Counted from the first letter of the stretch, positions 46,641 to 58,882 are shown. The stretch is DNA of 64,000 bases from Lanius collurio (GCA_020086605.1 JACBWW010000069.1:1877947-1941946); one strand, 5' to 3'. The notes: generated from the letters alone by a model not told the origin. Numbers and translations: made by a program.

Positions 46641-48709
46641 AGTGAAAGGAGATGGTTCCTTACTCAGCTGTCCTGGGGGATGTCTGGGGGATCCCTTGCC
46701 CCTTTCTGAGCAGTCTGCTGGCTCCACGTGCCAAAATGCTCTGCTACACCCACTGCTACAGCTTGGCCCTGTGGAAGCCAAGGAAAAGCCATTTTATCCC
46801 TCAGGCTGTTGCTGTCAGGAATGGGTGCTCTAATCCTGGTACTCTGACCCACAGCCACTCTAACCCAGGCGTGTATTTTTGCTGTAAAACAATCCCACTC
46901 TTTGCTTCGTTCCTCAGGGTGGGGCAGCAAAACACCTGGCAGGTGTTTTGGGGTCCCAAATGTGGCCTCTGGTGGTGGCAGGAGCATTTGATTCCCACCT
47001 CTTGGGGGATGAGTTTTTGGGATGACCTTGGTCGGTTTCTGGCTGGGGGTTGCTTGAGGGGCAAGGATGGGAGATGTCACTGAGTCACCCAAATCTTGTC
47101 TTGGCATTCATCAGTCTCCTCAATGTCCTCATGTTCCCAGTCTTCCCAGCTTCCACATGCCAATAGGGCATCTACCCATGAGGCAGGAGCAGAAACCACC
47201 AGAAACAGCCATTCAAAGATGAGGGGAATTCAAGGGCTACAATACTGCCTGTTGCTGGCATATTTGGGTCATATAATCCCTTTTATTTGCTTTCCCACGC
47301 TTGGATGGATGAGACATCGAGCTGGTGCACCTGTGGCCCTTGGAGACAGGGAGACACCAGGGCCTTTGTGCAGGAATCCAAAACAGACCTGGATGAACTA
47401 AGACCAGAAATGAGCAGTTACAAGTTCTCAAAGCCAGGGCTTCTGGAGACATTTAGGAGAGCAAAATTTGGCACAGAGGTATGAAATGGAGAAGAGATGG
47501 GGAAGCAGCAGCACTGGGGACTGGGTTGTAAAGGCAGAACAAATCACAGCCTAAGGCTGATTGGACAGCAAAGAAAAACTTATTTGGGGTGTTTATTATA
47601 GAGAGAGCCACATGTGAGACCTGGCAGGGAGTGGTCCTGCCTTGTGTGCTCCTACCAGGCACAAGAGAAGCCTTGTGTCCAGCTCAGGGCTTCAAAACCT
47701 TGTGAGCAACTCGTAGGGAGTCCAGAGGGAAGGAACAGAAGTGATGCTGGGCCACAGCTGGTGAGGGGAGATGGACTATAAGCCTCCTGGAGCAGGATTT
47801 GGCTCTCCTGTTCCTTGGGGAAAGGTCAAAGCTGCACTCAAGGAAAAACTGGTTTGAGTTGGAAGAGCAATGACAAGATGAGGGGACCATGTGCAGCCTC
47901 TGCCTTGGAGCTTTCCAAGAAAGGGAGCTCCTGCAGAGGGACTGGGTCATTCAGGCCTTCTCCACTTTGTGGTCACCAGGAGCAAAGCAAGACTGGTGGG
48001 AATGCTATCAGCTCCATCCTGGTGCCAGAGTTGGGAAGGACTGGGAAATGGTGCTTGCAATCCCCTTTAGAGCTCTCCTGCAGCTCTGTGTGTGCCTGAG
48101 CCCCGTGGCTTTGCACAAGGCTGGTGATTGGCCTTAAACCACGAGAAACAGCAGTGAAGCCAATGTCAATCTGTTAACAAGGCCCACAGCACAGCCAGTG
48201 CCTCAGGGCTGCAGGAGAAGGGAGAAGCTGCCAGCAGGAGAAGGCTTTGGGACAGGACATTCTGCTCTAAGTAGCATTTAGGGAACACAGGCAGCCCCTG
48301 CTAAAGGTTGTCTTGTGAAATAAGGAGATGACGAGCTGAGGGTCACCACTTGCCACAGCAAGTCCCAATGTAGAGGTTTAAGGAGCTGGAGGTTATGAGT
48401 TCATGTGTAGATTTATCCTCTGTGCTGATATCCATCCACCATGGAAGTCATGGTCACCATGGCAGCAGTTTTCAGCCTCTTCCACTGGTGTGAGCAATGG
48501 GGTGGAGGAGAACAGTGCAGTTCAGGTGTGGTGTGGGTGATGGACACCCTGGTAGGCTGTTTGCAGTAGTCCTGGGTGGATATTTCCCTGGATTTCCCCT
48601 GGCCCAGCACTGAAAAGGCTGCGAAAGTGAGTTCAGTCCTGAGTGGAGCATGAAACAGGGGAGGAGAACACAGAGACACAGAGCCCAGCCAAGTTCTGCA
48701 CTGATTTTC

Positions 48710-49050
48710 ATAACTAGTAAAGATCCGGTATGAATATGAGATTGAAAGGCCTCAAAGCTGATTAAATCTGTTTGATATTTGCGGGTTTCCTCCCCCTCCC
48801 TCCCCTTTGTTAAAGGACAGTCTCCTCCTTCAAAGTGAGTGATGGTCTAAAGTCGTAATGCTGATTATTGCTGAGATTCTCACACAAATGCGGTGGGGAG
48901 AAGGGGGGAAGAATAAAAATCCCTGTAGGGTAGTTTAAAGTCGGCGTGAGTAGTGTGTAATCTACCCAACAGGATTGATCCAGGTCAGGCATTAAAGGCT
49001 AAAATGGATTAAACAAAAGACATTCCCCTTGTAACAAGAAGGAAAAACTT
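48710..49050. promoter_or_regulatory. Candidate conserved noncoding element
   Basis: Repeat-free, with 'gctgattaaatctg', 'gctgattattgctgag' and 'ggcattaaaggc' words and an OTX-type GGATTA at 49006-49011. A CpG-richer stretch follows at 49120-49290. Confidence 0.3.
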
Positions 49051-49668
49051 CAAAGGTGGGATTTGTTCTTGTTATGACAAAGGAAGTGGATTTACCAAGT
49101 GCCTGGGGGCACACACCCCTCCGCGGCTTTCAATTTGCTCGAGTTGCTCTGAAGAAACAGGACAAAATGCGTGGGGGTTGTTGCCGTGCGCCTCGACGCT
49201 GCCGGGGCCCTCCCCGGGGTAAGAACGCTGGGTTAAGAGGATCGGCTTGGCATCGCCTTTTCTTGTTTTGTTTTGTTCGCTCTTTAGGGGGGGAAAGAAA
49301 ATAAAAAAAGAAAAAAAGAAAGGGCGGGGCGGGAACAACAAAAGGAGGGAGAAAGGGAGGGTTGGTGGCTTGTGAGAGAGATGTGGTGGCTGAGGGTGGT
49401 GGGGACAGGTGGGACAAGTGTGGACAGGGATGAGATGGGATGGGAAATGGGAGTTTCAAAGCAAAGAAAGACCAGGTTGTCCCAGACAGGCGCAAAGGGC
49501 TGGACCTGTTTTAAATACCACCCGCTGCATGAAGTTGCCCTTTCCCTCCTACTCCTCACTGGTCACACCATGGCCAAGGTCAGTGCTGACTGTCCCTGGC
49601 CAGTGGACATGAAGCTGTGGGCACATTCCCATCTCTGCATGGACCATGAGGGAAGGAATGGGACCTTC

Positions 49669-49704
49669 AGGCCAACAAATCTCACCAGGCCAACAAATCT
49701 CACC
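49669..49704 (+). repeat. Perfect 18-base tandem duplication
   Basis: The unit AGGCCAACAAATCTCACC occurs twice in a row with no mismatch and is then followed by AGG. A length divisible by three is coincidental, as no gene is recognised here. Confidence 0.95.
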
Positions 49705-50619
49705 AGGACTCCAGGTGAGCACTACAGCCACTTGTTTTTACAAGACTTGCACCCTGCCGTGGGGGGATTATTCTTTTCTTTCTCGTTCTTGAACCCACTC
49801 CAGGGTGAAGCTAATTCTCCCTCCTGGCTGGGAAAAGGTACAGTGGCAGTAGGCATGGTGACAGCAGGGCATGGTGGCAACCAGTCATGGCTGCAGTGAG
49901 TCCTTCTGCCTGCAATAACAGTACCTCTATCTTCCCTAGGTGCTGCCACCATCATGGGGGACATGCTGTGACACCAAACACCTGCAGGACTCAGTGAGGA
50001 AGCCCGTAACACTCAAAACCTTTCCCAGCATTGGGCTTTCATGAAGCCTAAAATGCCTCTTGGTGTCTGGTGCAGCCAAATCTGGAGCATCTCCAGATGA
50101 GCTGGACTGGGCTGTTGGGCGATCCTGCAAAGGTGCTGGATGGTGGGAATGTGGTGGCTTCCATGTTCTCTCGTACCTTTAATTGCTGTAATTCAAACTG
50201 CAGTCTGTTTGGAACCTAACCTGTGTCATTTTGAGCTATTTCTTGAAGGGAACAAGCCCCACGGTCTAATCTGTGTGATCACAGCCGAGTTAAGTTGCAT
50301 GTGTCTGTGGGCCCCTGTGTGTGTACAAGTTTTCCATACTAAAGCCAGGTTAATTCTGCTGGGAAGTGGATCCTTGTTCTGGTGCAGCACAGGGCTGTTG
50401 TATTTCTATCTCATTACCCAGGTAATGCAATTAGAAAATTGGGTCTAAGCTGACATCAAGAGGAGAGGTCCCCAGGTTTGCACAGCAACAGGACTATGGC
50501 GATTAAATGTGCCACACTCAATTACTGATGTGTGAAAGCATCTTTGTGAAACTCCGTCTCCATCCACATTCTCCAAGATAACCAACAGATCTGAGCTGCA
50601 ACTCACTGCTTTGAGGACA

Positions 50620-50920
50620 GAGAAGGAGGGTTTTTACAGGGGCCTGGAGTGACAGGACAAGGGGGAATGGATTCAGACTGGCAGAGGGCAGGGCTAGGTG
50701 GGACAGTGGGAAGAAATGCTTCCCTGTGAGGGTAGTGAGGCCCTGACATGGGTTGCCCAGAGAAGCTGTGGCTGTCCCATCCCTGGTAGTGTCCAAGGGG
50801 TGGGGCTTGGATCAACCTGGGATAGCGGAAAGTGTCCCTGCCCAGGGCAGGAAGGTTGGAATGAGATGGGATTTAAGGTCCCACCCAAACCTTTCTGGGA
50901 TTCTCTGAACATGAGCTGCT
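50620..50920 (+). mobile_element. CR1 LINE 3' fragment
   Basis: Sense-strand CR1: 'ggcctggagtgacaggacaa', 'gggaagaaatgcttccctg', 'ggttgcccagagaagctgtg', 'ggatcaacctgggatagcgg', 'gtgtccctgcccagggcag' and 'tttctgggattctctgaac'. It includes the 3' end. Confidence 0.9.
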
Positions 50921-51912
50921 TCTCCCAAAGTGTCAAGCTGAGGAGCTGGGAGTGGGCTGAATCATCTCTTCAGGGCCTCCTGCTTGGGCTCAGCATCTTC
51001 CTCAGGAGACTTTCTCAGGCAGAGAGTGGGAGGGGCAGGGATCACACCTAGCTGGGAAGGACACTGGAGGACAGATGGGGATAAACAGCAAACAAGGTGC
51101 CCACAGTTACCACAGAGCCCCTTTCCCTTTTCTGCAGTGTGGTTATTTCCAAAGAGCATGGCCACATCCCTTTAAACACAAGTGTAAATTGTTCCTGCTG
51201 AGGTGAGGACAAATGACAGAGCTGTGGATCTACTCACTTCAGGAACCCAGGCAGGTCCAAAGGATCACCCCTGGCTGGAAGCAGCATCGTGGCAGAGCAG
51301 TGGAGGTGAAGAACATGTGTGAAGGTACTGCTCCATGCTTAACTTCTGACCTCCAGCAGCAGCTGGGGAGGGTGGCTGGTCCTGTCCTTCTCTGACACTG
51401 CTGCCTGGACAGCTCTTGTATTTAACCATGTCTGTGCCGAGCTTTAATGATAGAATCATTTATTTCTGTTTGGAGGAGTTGTGGAGTGATTCCTGCTGTG
51501 GTTTGTCCAGCTCCACGGCTCTCATCCCTTTCTATCACTTCCTGAGAGCACTTCATTGTGTCCTTATATCCCCCAAGCTTTGCTGGGGGAATCAACTCTG
51601 CTCAGTGGCTGGCTGGAGGGACAGGAACGTGGGGTGGTCTCTCTGCCAGGGCTGTGACTGTAAAATGTCCCACACAAAGGCCCAACCTGATTGTCCAGAG
51701 ATGGGTTGGTCCAGGTCACTCTATGCCTCAGTTTCTCCCCCCTAAAGTGGGGGTGTTGCCACACCGTCCTTCTTTCTGTCTTCTCCAGGCAGAGGACAAG
51801 ACACCCTATGGCTCATTAACATCCTCCCACACTGTCTCTCTGCAATATTTTATACTTTGGGGTCTTCTTAGGGGTCTCAGTTTTATATTAAGGTCTTGGA
51901 AGTCTTTTCACA

Positions 51913-52310
51913 CCAAATCACAGAATCACTTATGCTGGAAAAGGCCTCTAAGATTGTCAAGTCCAACCTTTGACTGATCACCACCTTCTCAACCAGATCA
52001 GAGCACTGAGTGCCATTTTCTGGAACACTTCCAGGGATGGTGTCTCCTGGCCAGCCCATTCTAATGCTTGATAACTCTTTCCATGATGAAATTCCTCCCA
52101 ATGTCCAACCTGAACCTTTTCTGGCGTAGCTTGGGGCCATTTCCTCACATTCTGCCACTGGTGGCCTGGAAGCAGATCCCGATCCCCACCTGGCTTCAAT
52201 CTCCTTTCAGGGAGTTGCAGAGAGGGGTAAAGTCACATTTGACCCTCCTTTTCTCCAGTCTGAGCCCCCAAGCTCCCTCAGCTGCTCCACATTGTCCTTC
52301 CACTCCAGTT
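51913..52310 (-). mobile_element. CR1 LINE 3' fragment, older subfamily
   Basis: 'caaatcacagaatcacttat' , 'gctggaaaaggcctctaaga', 'tcaagtccaacc', 'ccatgatgaaattcctccca', 'atgtccaacctgaacc', 'tttcagggagttgcagagag' and 'ctcctttt...ctccagtctgag'. The text differs from the main subfamily and is more diverged. The far end near 52310-52420 is uncertain. Confidence 0.82.
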
Positions 52311-53039
52311 TCACATCTCATGACAGGGCAGTGGGCATGTGGCCAATCCCATCAGCCCCTAACATGTTCCAGGTGGTCTTTCCTCACTCCCAGCTCACTC
52401 AGGGCTTTGAAAATCCCCTCTACCAAAGCCACACCATTGCACAAACTCTTCCTTTGTATTATCTCAGCACCTACCAATGCACTGGGGCCACCACACAGCA
52501 TCCCACCAGGAGGACTTGAGGGCTGCAACTCCTGCATCCTCTGCGGCTCTCCCACCTCTTGCTCCTTCACAGGTTTCTTGGAAATCCTGCTGGGTTTTGT
52601 TTGGGTGTTCACAAACACCCTCTTGCCTGGGTTTATATGTTTGCCTCCCTATTTTCTGCTTCCTTGGAAGGGGCTCGTGCGTCCCGCGAGCTTGGCATGC
52701 TCTGAAAAAGATAAGCGTGAGTTTTGCGTCTCCACAGGTGAGCTTTCTGTGCTGGCATCAGCAAGGGGCCCTTGCACATGGGGAAAACATTTGCCTGATT
52801 ATGCTCTACCACTGCCAAAGCTCCTGTTGGCACAAGGTACTCTGTGCAATCAGCTTGAAAAAGGGGGAAAAAACACAAAAATCGAGAAGGCAAAGGAGGT
52901 GCGGAGTTTGTAGGATATGGGGCAGTTGGGGAAGATGAGAGGTGGTGCTAAAAGAGCAGAAACACAGGGATGCTGGGCACCATGGGGCAGAAGATGGGAG
53001 GATAATTCCCTGTGGCAGGAATATGCCATCTGTAAAAAC

Positions 53040-53620
53040 CCATTTGGGCTGTTTTTATAGGAAGCGAGGTGGTAAAGCTACATTCTTTAGCAAATAATTT
53101 AAATATTGCCAGTCACGTCACATTGTGGTTGTTTGGAAATAATTATATCCATATCACAGACAGTAAATAATAGATGTGCTTTCACTAACATTTTATTCAT
53201 GTTCTGTTTTAATATGGCAAACTTAGAAGTAATTTAATCTCCCAGTAAATTGAACTGGTAGGGGGTTCTTCACACAGAAGATTGCAAGTTATTAATTCTA
53301 GGCAGTCTTCATCTTGTACAATTAGTCACTGTTTGCAGCTGGAAATGTTTTATTAATTTTCCATAGCAGTTGATTTTCCACAGTTTTCTCAGTTTAAATT
53401 AAGCAGTAAGAGCCGCTGTTTCTTCTTAAATAAATTTCCTTTCCACAAAAATACATGCCTCTGGCTATGTCAATTTTCCCGTTTGATTAAAGTGCCAGCA
53501 GGCAATTAATAACTTAATGCATTTTAAAGTACTTTTGGAAAAGTAATTTGAATAGCCAAACTTGTATATTTGAATTGATTGTTGCAGAAGATTTAACACA
53601 CATTCTTAAATCACAGAACC
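53040..53620. promoter_or_regulatory. Candidate conserved noncoding element (best in window)
   Basis: About 580 bases without repeats, strongly AT-rich, dense in homeodomain words ('gttattaattctagg', 'gtacaattagtcactg', 'ttattaattttcc', 'gtttgattaaagtg', 'ggcaattaataac') and with a CRE-like 'tcacgtcacattg'. Flanks are GC-richer and hold CR1 pieces. No open frame spans it. An enhancer role is inferred. Confidence 0.4.
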
Positions 53621-54002
53621 TTGTAAAGGACAAATGAAGAGTTGCAGAAGCAGCAGCCCCTTCCTACACTTCCTACATCCTAAAAACAGAGGGATCTTCT
53701 AAGGCTCCTTCTTTTCTGGGATTGTCACCCAGATTGTGGTCTTGGCAGAGGGGTTGAGGCCTGGTTCATCTGGAGGGTTGCAAGAGAAGGGATTTGCTGC
53801 ATTGGATGAACTCCTTGGAGATGAGGGCCTTGGGAAGCCCTGAGGAAAGGACCTGCTCTGGTAAATAATTGTCTCTTCTCCACTGCGTGGGCTGGGACAT
53901 TCCCAGTCCCAATACAGGCTCCCACTGCCAGCAGGAATCTGCTCTCAGGTGTGTCCCAGAGGGTCCTTATGGTGATTCAGACCTAATTTCATTGCACATC
54001 CA

Positions 54003-54400
54003 TCACAGAATCACAGAATGGTTTGAGTTGGAAGGGATCTCAAAGCCCATCCTGCTCCAAGCCCCTGCCATGGGCAGGGACACCTTCCACTATCCCAGGT
54101 TGCTCCAAGCCCTGTCCAGCCTGGCCTGGAACACTTCCTGGGATGGGGCAGCCACAGCTTCTCTGGGCAACCTGTGCCAGGGCCTCACCACCCACACAGG
54201 GAAGAATTTCTTCCCAATACCCCATCCAAATCTACTCTCTTTCAGTTTGAAGCCATTCCCCCTTGCCCTGTCACTCCATGCTCTTGTAAAAATTCCCTTT
54301 TCATCTTTCTTGAAGGCTCCCTTCAGGCACTGGAAGTCACACCAAAGCCTTCTCATTTCCAGGCTTAGAATTCCCAACTCTACCAGAATTTAGCCTCCAA
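54003..54400 (-). mobile_element. CR1 LINE 3' fragment (about 400 bases)
   Basis: 'catcacagaatcacagaatg' then 'gtttgagttggaagggatc', 'ccatgggcagggacacc', 'gcagccacagcttctctggg', 'agtttgaagccattccccc', 'catgctcttgtaaaaattcc' and 'ttgaaggctcccttcaggc'. The 3' octamer end is intact. Confidence 0.9.
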
Positions 54401-54409
54401 AAATTTTGT

Positions 54410-54472
54410 CAATTAAAAACCATTCCCCCTTTTCCTCTCACTGTGTGCTCCTGTAAAAAGTCACCCTCCATG
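54410..54472 (-). mobile_element. Second CR1 piece abutting the previous copy
   Basis: 'caattaaaaaccattccccc' followed by 'ctcctgtaaaaagtcaccc' repeats a CR1 segment already present at 54245-54300. Its wording belongs to a different, older CR1 version. It is either an older copy into which the longer one inserted or a duplicated segment. Confidence 0.6.
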
Positions 54473-54848
54473 TTCATGTCCACAGCCATGGTTATATCCG
54501 TGCCCATTCCCATGTCTATCGATGGGCAGGCTCAGCGGGAGCAGCTCAGCACAAGCCCCTCCTGAGATTCCAACCCTTCCCTCACACAGAAACACGAACC
54601 TCAAAAGGTCACTTCACCCATGCCTGGCTCTCAGGTGGAATCAGCAGCTTCCAAACTAGACAGATGAGCTCTCATGAGACCCTACCATGTCCTCTGGGCA
54701 CCCATCCAGGCTATGCTGCCCTTCCAATGACTCCATCATGGCTGTACCTCCTGTTGGATGCATTTTCCCAGGAAGTTGTGCAGCGTGGCCAGGTGTGCTG
54801 AGGCCATGGCAGGCAGGTGAGCAGGGTGTTTCCCCTCCCACACCTGAC

Positions 54849-54972
54849 ACCCTGATCCAACAAAGCCCTTAAGCGCCCTCATAAATATAACCAGATAAAC
54901 ACCCCCTTTGAGTCGATGGCATTATTCCTCTGCTTGCCTTAAAGCAGGCGCTTAAGGACTTTGTTGGATTGG
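54849..54972. mobile_element. Palindromic MITE-like DNA transposon relic
   Basis: Left arm 54855-54877 and right arm 54947-54969 are 23-base inverted repeats with one mismatch (core AACAAAG..CTTAAG), separated by 69 bases. The right half, including 'gagtcgatggcatta' and 'ttaaagcaggcgcttaagg', resembles a palindromic element I recall as common in turtle, crocodile and bird genomes ('gtcaatgggactactcac..gcttaag..ctttgctggat'). The inverted repeat is seen directly. The family assignment is from memory. Confidence 0.6.
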
Positions 54973-55339
54973 ATTTGAAATGCTTTAGCCCTCATCTTTA
55001 TCTGCCTTAAAATCAATCTTGGAATAGGGCTGTCTTGTATTTGTTATCCCTTTCCAGACATCAGCAATTCTATCATGTTTCCTCATTTTTGCAGAAGTTG
55101 AGGGACACTGTGGCATCATCCAACTGTGAGGAGCTGAGGGCACCACAAGACACAACTATGAATTTCATCTGGTGCATCCACGAACTGGAAAGAGATTATT
55201 TTTCTTGATGCTGAGCTGGCTTCTCTGACCATCTCAGTGTAGATCTGGAGCCAAGTGTAGGGTGGCAGGAGGGGAAGGGGTGGGTGATTCATGTTGTGGC
55301 TATCAGCATTTCACACATCTGAGAACACGGCGTGCCCCA

Positions 55340-55530
55340 GCTGAGAACTTCAATTCACTCAGTGCCAGATGAAATGACAGCTGTGTTGGATTGATAAAAA
55401 ATAATAATCATGATGAAATAATAGGATTAATGCCAGCTAGTGCTATTTAACCAAAAGGTCATTTTGACAGAGGTAACTTTTATCAGGAAGCATCAAAATA
55501 TCAAATTCGTTTCTGATTTTTTGAGGAGAG
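55340..55530. promoter_or_regulatory. Candidate conserved noncoding element
   Basis: AT-rich block with 'gaaatgacagctgtg' (MEIS/TGIF-like TGACAG), 'ataggattaatgcc' (OTX-type GGATTA at 55424-55429) and 'gaggtaacttttatcagg'. No repeat or coding signal was seen. Confidence 0.3.
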
Positions 55531-56399
55531 GGCACTAAGAAGAGAAGACAAAGTGGGGATGATGAATATGCCAGGAATTTTCTGGGCTGTGGCATTTGGC
55601 TGGAAGCAGCTCCCAGTCTGCAAAGAGCAGGTTCCCAGCTCTAGGGATATCATGGCCAAAGCTCTGCCATGACCAGCACCAGGCTCTGTGTCCCTGCTGA
55701 GAAACTCACCCTCAAACCATACTCCTGTGGGTGAACTATTGGGGGTTTTATTTTTCTCTCATTTCTTGAAACTGTGGGGTAGTTTCTGATTTCTCCACTA
55801 GAAAACACCTTTCTGCTGGTCTGGCAAACCCAATTCAGCATCACTCCAGTTCTCACCTGCCTTTGGTGACCTGTCTGGTCCCTGTGGGCAGCCTTGGCTC
55901 TCAGCCAGGGCTACTGAGGTTATGCCAGCACTGACTACTTTGCCTTTCCTCCCTGGACTGGGTTTGTGCCCATCTTAAGGATGATGGGGCTAAAATATAT
56001 TTTAATGGAAAAAAAAAAAAGGGTTTTATAACTCTGCTCCTTGCCTGGGGCTGTGGCAGAAGGAGAAAAGTTGATTGGGAGGAATAAGTCTTTAATTGTG
56101 TGTCTCTCTTCTGCCAGTGGTTTTGTAGGATCTCCACCTCTCTGCTTTCCCAAGAAGCCTGTCCTGCAACCCTGGATTTGCCCAGTGGGTCTCATGTCCC
56201 TCCTGGAGGTGGGACCCTGCTGCCAGGGGACTCCTTCTGGGCTCTCCATCTGTCCTTGCTGTGCCATGCATTGCCCTTTTTGCCTCCTCTGAAGACCAGA
56301 GTGGTGTCCTTGAACCTCCCATGCACCTCACTGCCGTGTGCACTGTGTCCAGGGATGTCACCAATGGCTTCCCCACACCATGAGCAACTTGATGAGCTG

Positions 56400-56483
56400 A
56401 AGGTGTCCCTGCCATGGTAGGAGGGTTGGACTGCATGGCCTTTGAAGGTCCCTTCCAACCCCAGCCATTCTGTGATTCCATAA
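56400..56483 (+). mobile_element. CR1 LINE 3' terminus
   Basis: 'gaaggtgtccctgccatgg', 'aggagggttggactgcatgg', 'gaaggtcccttccaacccc' and 'cattctgtgattcc'. Sense CR1 3' end of about 85 bases. Confidence 0.85.
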
Positions 56484-57155
56484 CAGCCTGCACCTTGCCA
56501 TGCTGCATCAACCTCAGCTTTTATTTTTGGAAGTCCCTTGGCGTCCCAGGACCAGCGCTGGGGGTTGTCCCCTCCTTGCCTGCTCCACCTGCCACCTCCC
56601 TGCTGCTGAGGGTGGTTTGTATCTTGCTGGGTGTGCACCCTCCAGCAGACCCCAGTTCAGCCCCAGTTCAGTGAGTGAGTGGTGTATTTGCTTTATTTTT
56701 TTTCCCTTGGAAGTGAGAGGGGGTTTCCAGCAAATGCCAAAAGTGGGTTTTCTCCTGGATTTGGCTGCTGAGATGGGGGACTGTGCTATTCCAATCCAGG
56801 AGCTGCTCTCCCACTGCTCCCAGATCAAATGCAAACAGGAGCTGTGGGAGGCCAGCCCGTCCCTAACTGCGTGAATCCATCTGAAGGGAAGAGACAAAAT
56901 CCCCAAATCTTGAAATAATGAAAACAAAGATATCCAAGTAATAAAATCTGTGAGAAGCACAAAGACAACATAACTCAGATCTCAGCTGGCTCAAAGAAAG
57001 TGTCCATTAACAAGGGATTAGCGGGAGGGAAGTACACAACCAGTCAATAGGAAGTGAAAACACATCACACAGTCACCTCATATCACAGCCCAACACAGGG
57101 TTAGGATGAAGGATGTGTTGGTAAAGTCAGAATAACAGCTACTCCAGAAATCTAT

Positions 57156-57203
57156 AAAAAAAAAAAAAAACCAAACAAAAAAACCCAAAACAAAACAAAA
57201 AAA
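57156..57203 (+). repeat. A-rich low-complexity tract
   Basis: 15 A followed by CCAAAC/CAAAA units. A similar tract lies at 6009-6041. No source element was recognised next to either. Confidence 0.9.
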
Positions 57204-58624
57204 CGCTGCCAAACCTGCCTTTGCTATGGTGCCAGGTTCTTAAGAAAAAAAATCTGTTTTCTTCTTGAAAAACAGAGATTCTGCTTGTCTTGGGGCTATC
57301 TCCTCACAGATTTGGAGCTTTGGGGTGCCTTCTTCATACAAATAGGAATAAAAAATCAGTGAGATTGATTGTGTTCTCTCCAGTGCTGTTTTTCAGCTTG
57401 TCTGAAAGGGTCCCAAACTCTTCCTTCCCGAAATTGCATTGTAATCACTTATTTGAAAGGCACTGGTGGCTTGTGGAGTATTTCTTCAAAAGCAGGGCAG
57501 GAGCAAGTGCTGTGTAATTAGATATGCAGAGAGCGTAGTGTGTGTGGGTGATACATTCATTTGGAGTAATTCACACACTTGTACTTCCATCCTTATTTAG
57601 AGATTAAACCAGTTCAGCTCCTCAGTGCTCACGTCTGCCCAACACCCCCGTGGACTGCAGGCACTGGGGTCCCTCCTGAAGCCACAAAATATCAAACCCC
57701 ATCCTAAAATGCTGCTCTTACATGAGTGTTCAGAAGCAAAGCCATATTTTAGTAACTCAGAGTGTTAGCTCCTCCATGTCAGGAGTATGGGTGAGAGGCT
57801 GGGTGGTACCCAACACCCCTCCATGGTGATTCACAGCCCCCTGGGGGGGGTCAGCCCAGCTGCAATGGAAACAGGGCCAGGTCTAAAATAGGGGCTTAAT
57901 CTGAGTTAAAATTAAATGGGCTTAATCTGGTCTTAGTCTGAAATAATACCTCCGGTGTTCTGGATGTATCGGCAGAGGGCTGGCTGGAGCAGCCGCCGTC
58001 CTTCACGAGTCCTGGGCAATGCTGCCAGGCAAGCTGGCTGGGACAGCTGCATCCTGCTGCCTCCTGAAATGATCTCTGGGTCTCTGTGGCCACCAGCAGT
58101 AGGGGTTATTATGCCCTCATCCTGACCACCCTCTGTAGGTTGGAGACTTCTGAGTGCAAGACCGCGATTTGTTGAATTTGTAGGTTTGTGAATGCCCTCA
58201 CAGGCCCGCCCTGGAGTCAGTGGAACTCCTAAACCAGTGCAGGTGCTGTCGTAGGTGGCACACAGCCGTGGGCCCAGCAGCTGGAGGTGTGCTGGGTGTG
58301 GCACGTGATTCCCTCAGGGCAGTGGTCACAGGAAAAAGGAGCCCTGAGCTAAAAGCTGTGGGTTAGCTGCCCATCCTGCTGGATGCAGGTGAAACCATTG
58401 ACCTGAGCCTGGTAGAAAAGGAAAATGCAATGGGCACAACAGAGAGGGAGGGAAGGAAGTGTGACAGACCTCAGGCACAGGGTCACACTGGCAGCCCAAG
58501 CGCAGTAGGACCCTGGTGGGGCTCAGCCTGGGATCAGACACTTGCACTTCCAGCATGAGCAAAAGTAGCAGGAGGATGTTTCAGGAGCAGATGAGAAGCT
58601 CTCCCACCACCAAAGTCTGTACAT

Positions 58625-58882
58625 TTGTGGGATACGCTGAGCTGGAAGGGGTCTACGAGGATCATCCAGTCCAACTCCTGGCCCTGTAGAGACACCCCAA
58701 CAATTCCACCCTGTGCATCCCTGAGAGCATTGTCCAAACATTTCTGGAGCTCTGTTAGCCCTGGGGCAGTGACCATTGCCTGGGGACCCTGTTCAGTGCT
58801 CAATCATCCTCTGAATGAAAAACCTTTTCCTGATATCCAACTTAACCCCCCTGACTCAGCTTGATGCCATTCCCACGGCTAA
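58625..58882 (-). mobile_element. CR1 LINE 3' fragment, older subfamily
   Basis: 'gctgagctggaaggggtcta', 'gatcatccagtccaactcct', 'ggccctgtagagacacccca' and 'aatgaaaaaccttttcctg' then 'atatccaacttaa' and 'cagcttgatgccattccc'. It matches the diverged CR1 type whose 3' block reads 'catccagtccaactcctggc'. Confidence 0.8.

Larger units (their letters stand above)
44723..50619. other. Intergenic
   Basis: No gene or clear transposon beyond the listed items. 46640-48700 is of mixed composition with nothing recognised. 49120-49290 is CpG-richer, followed by an A/G-rich run at 49290-49330. Confidence 0.5.

Noticed and set aside
52068..52913. 281-codon plus-strand ORF
   Set aside because: The first part is an antisense CR1 fragment. 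The rest has no recognisable domain, and overlapping frames are open too.
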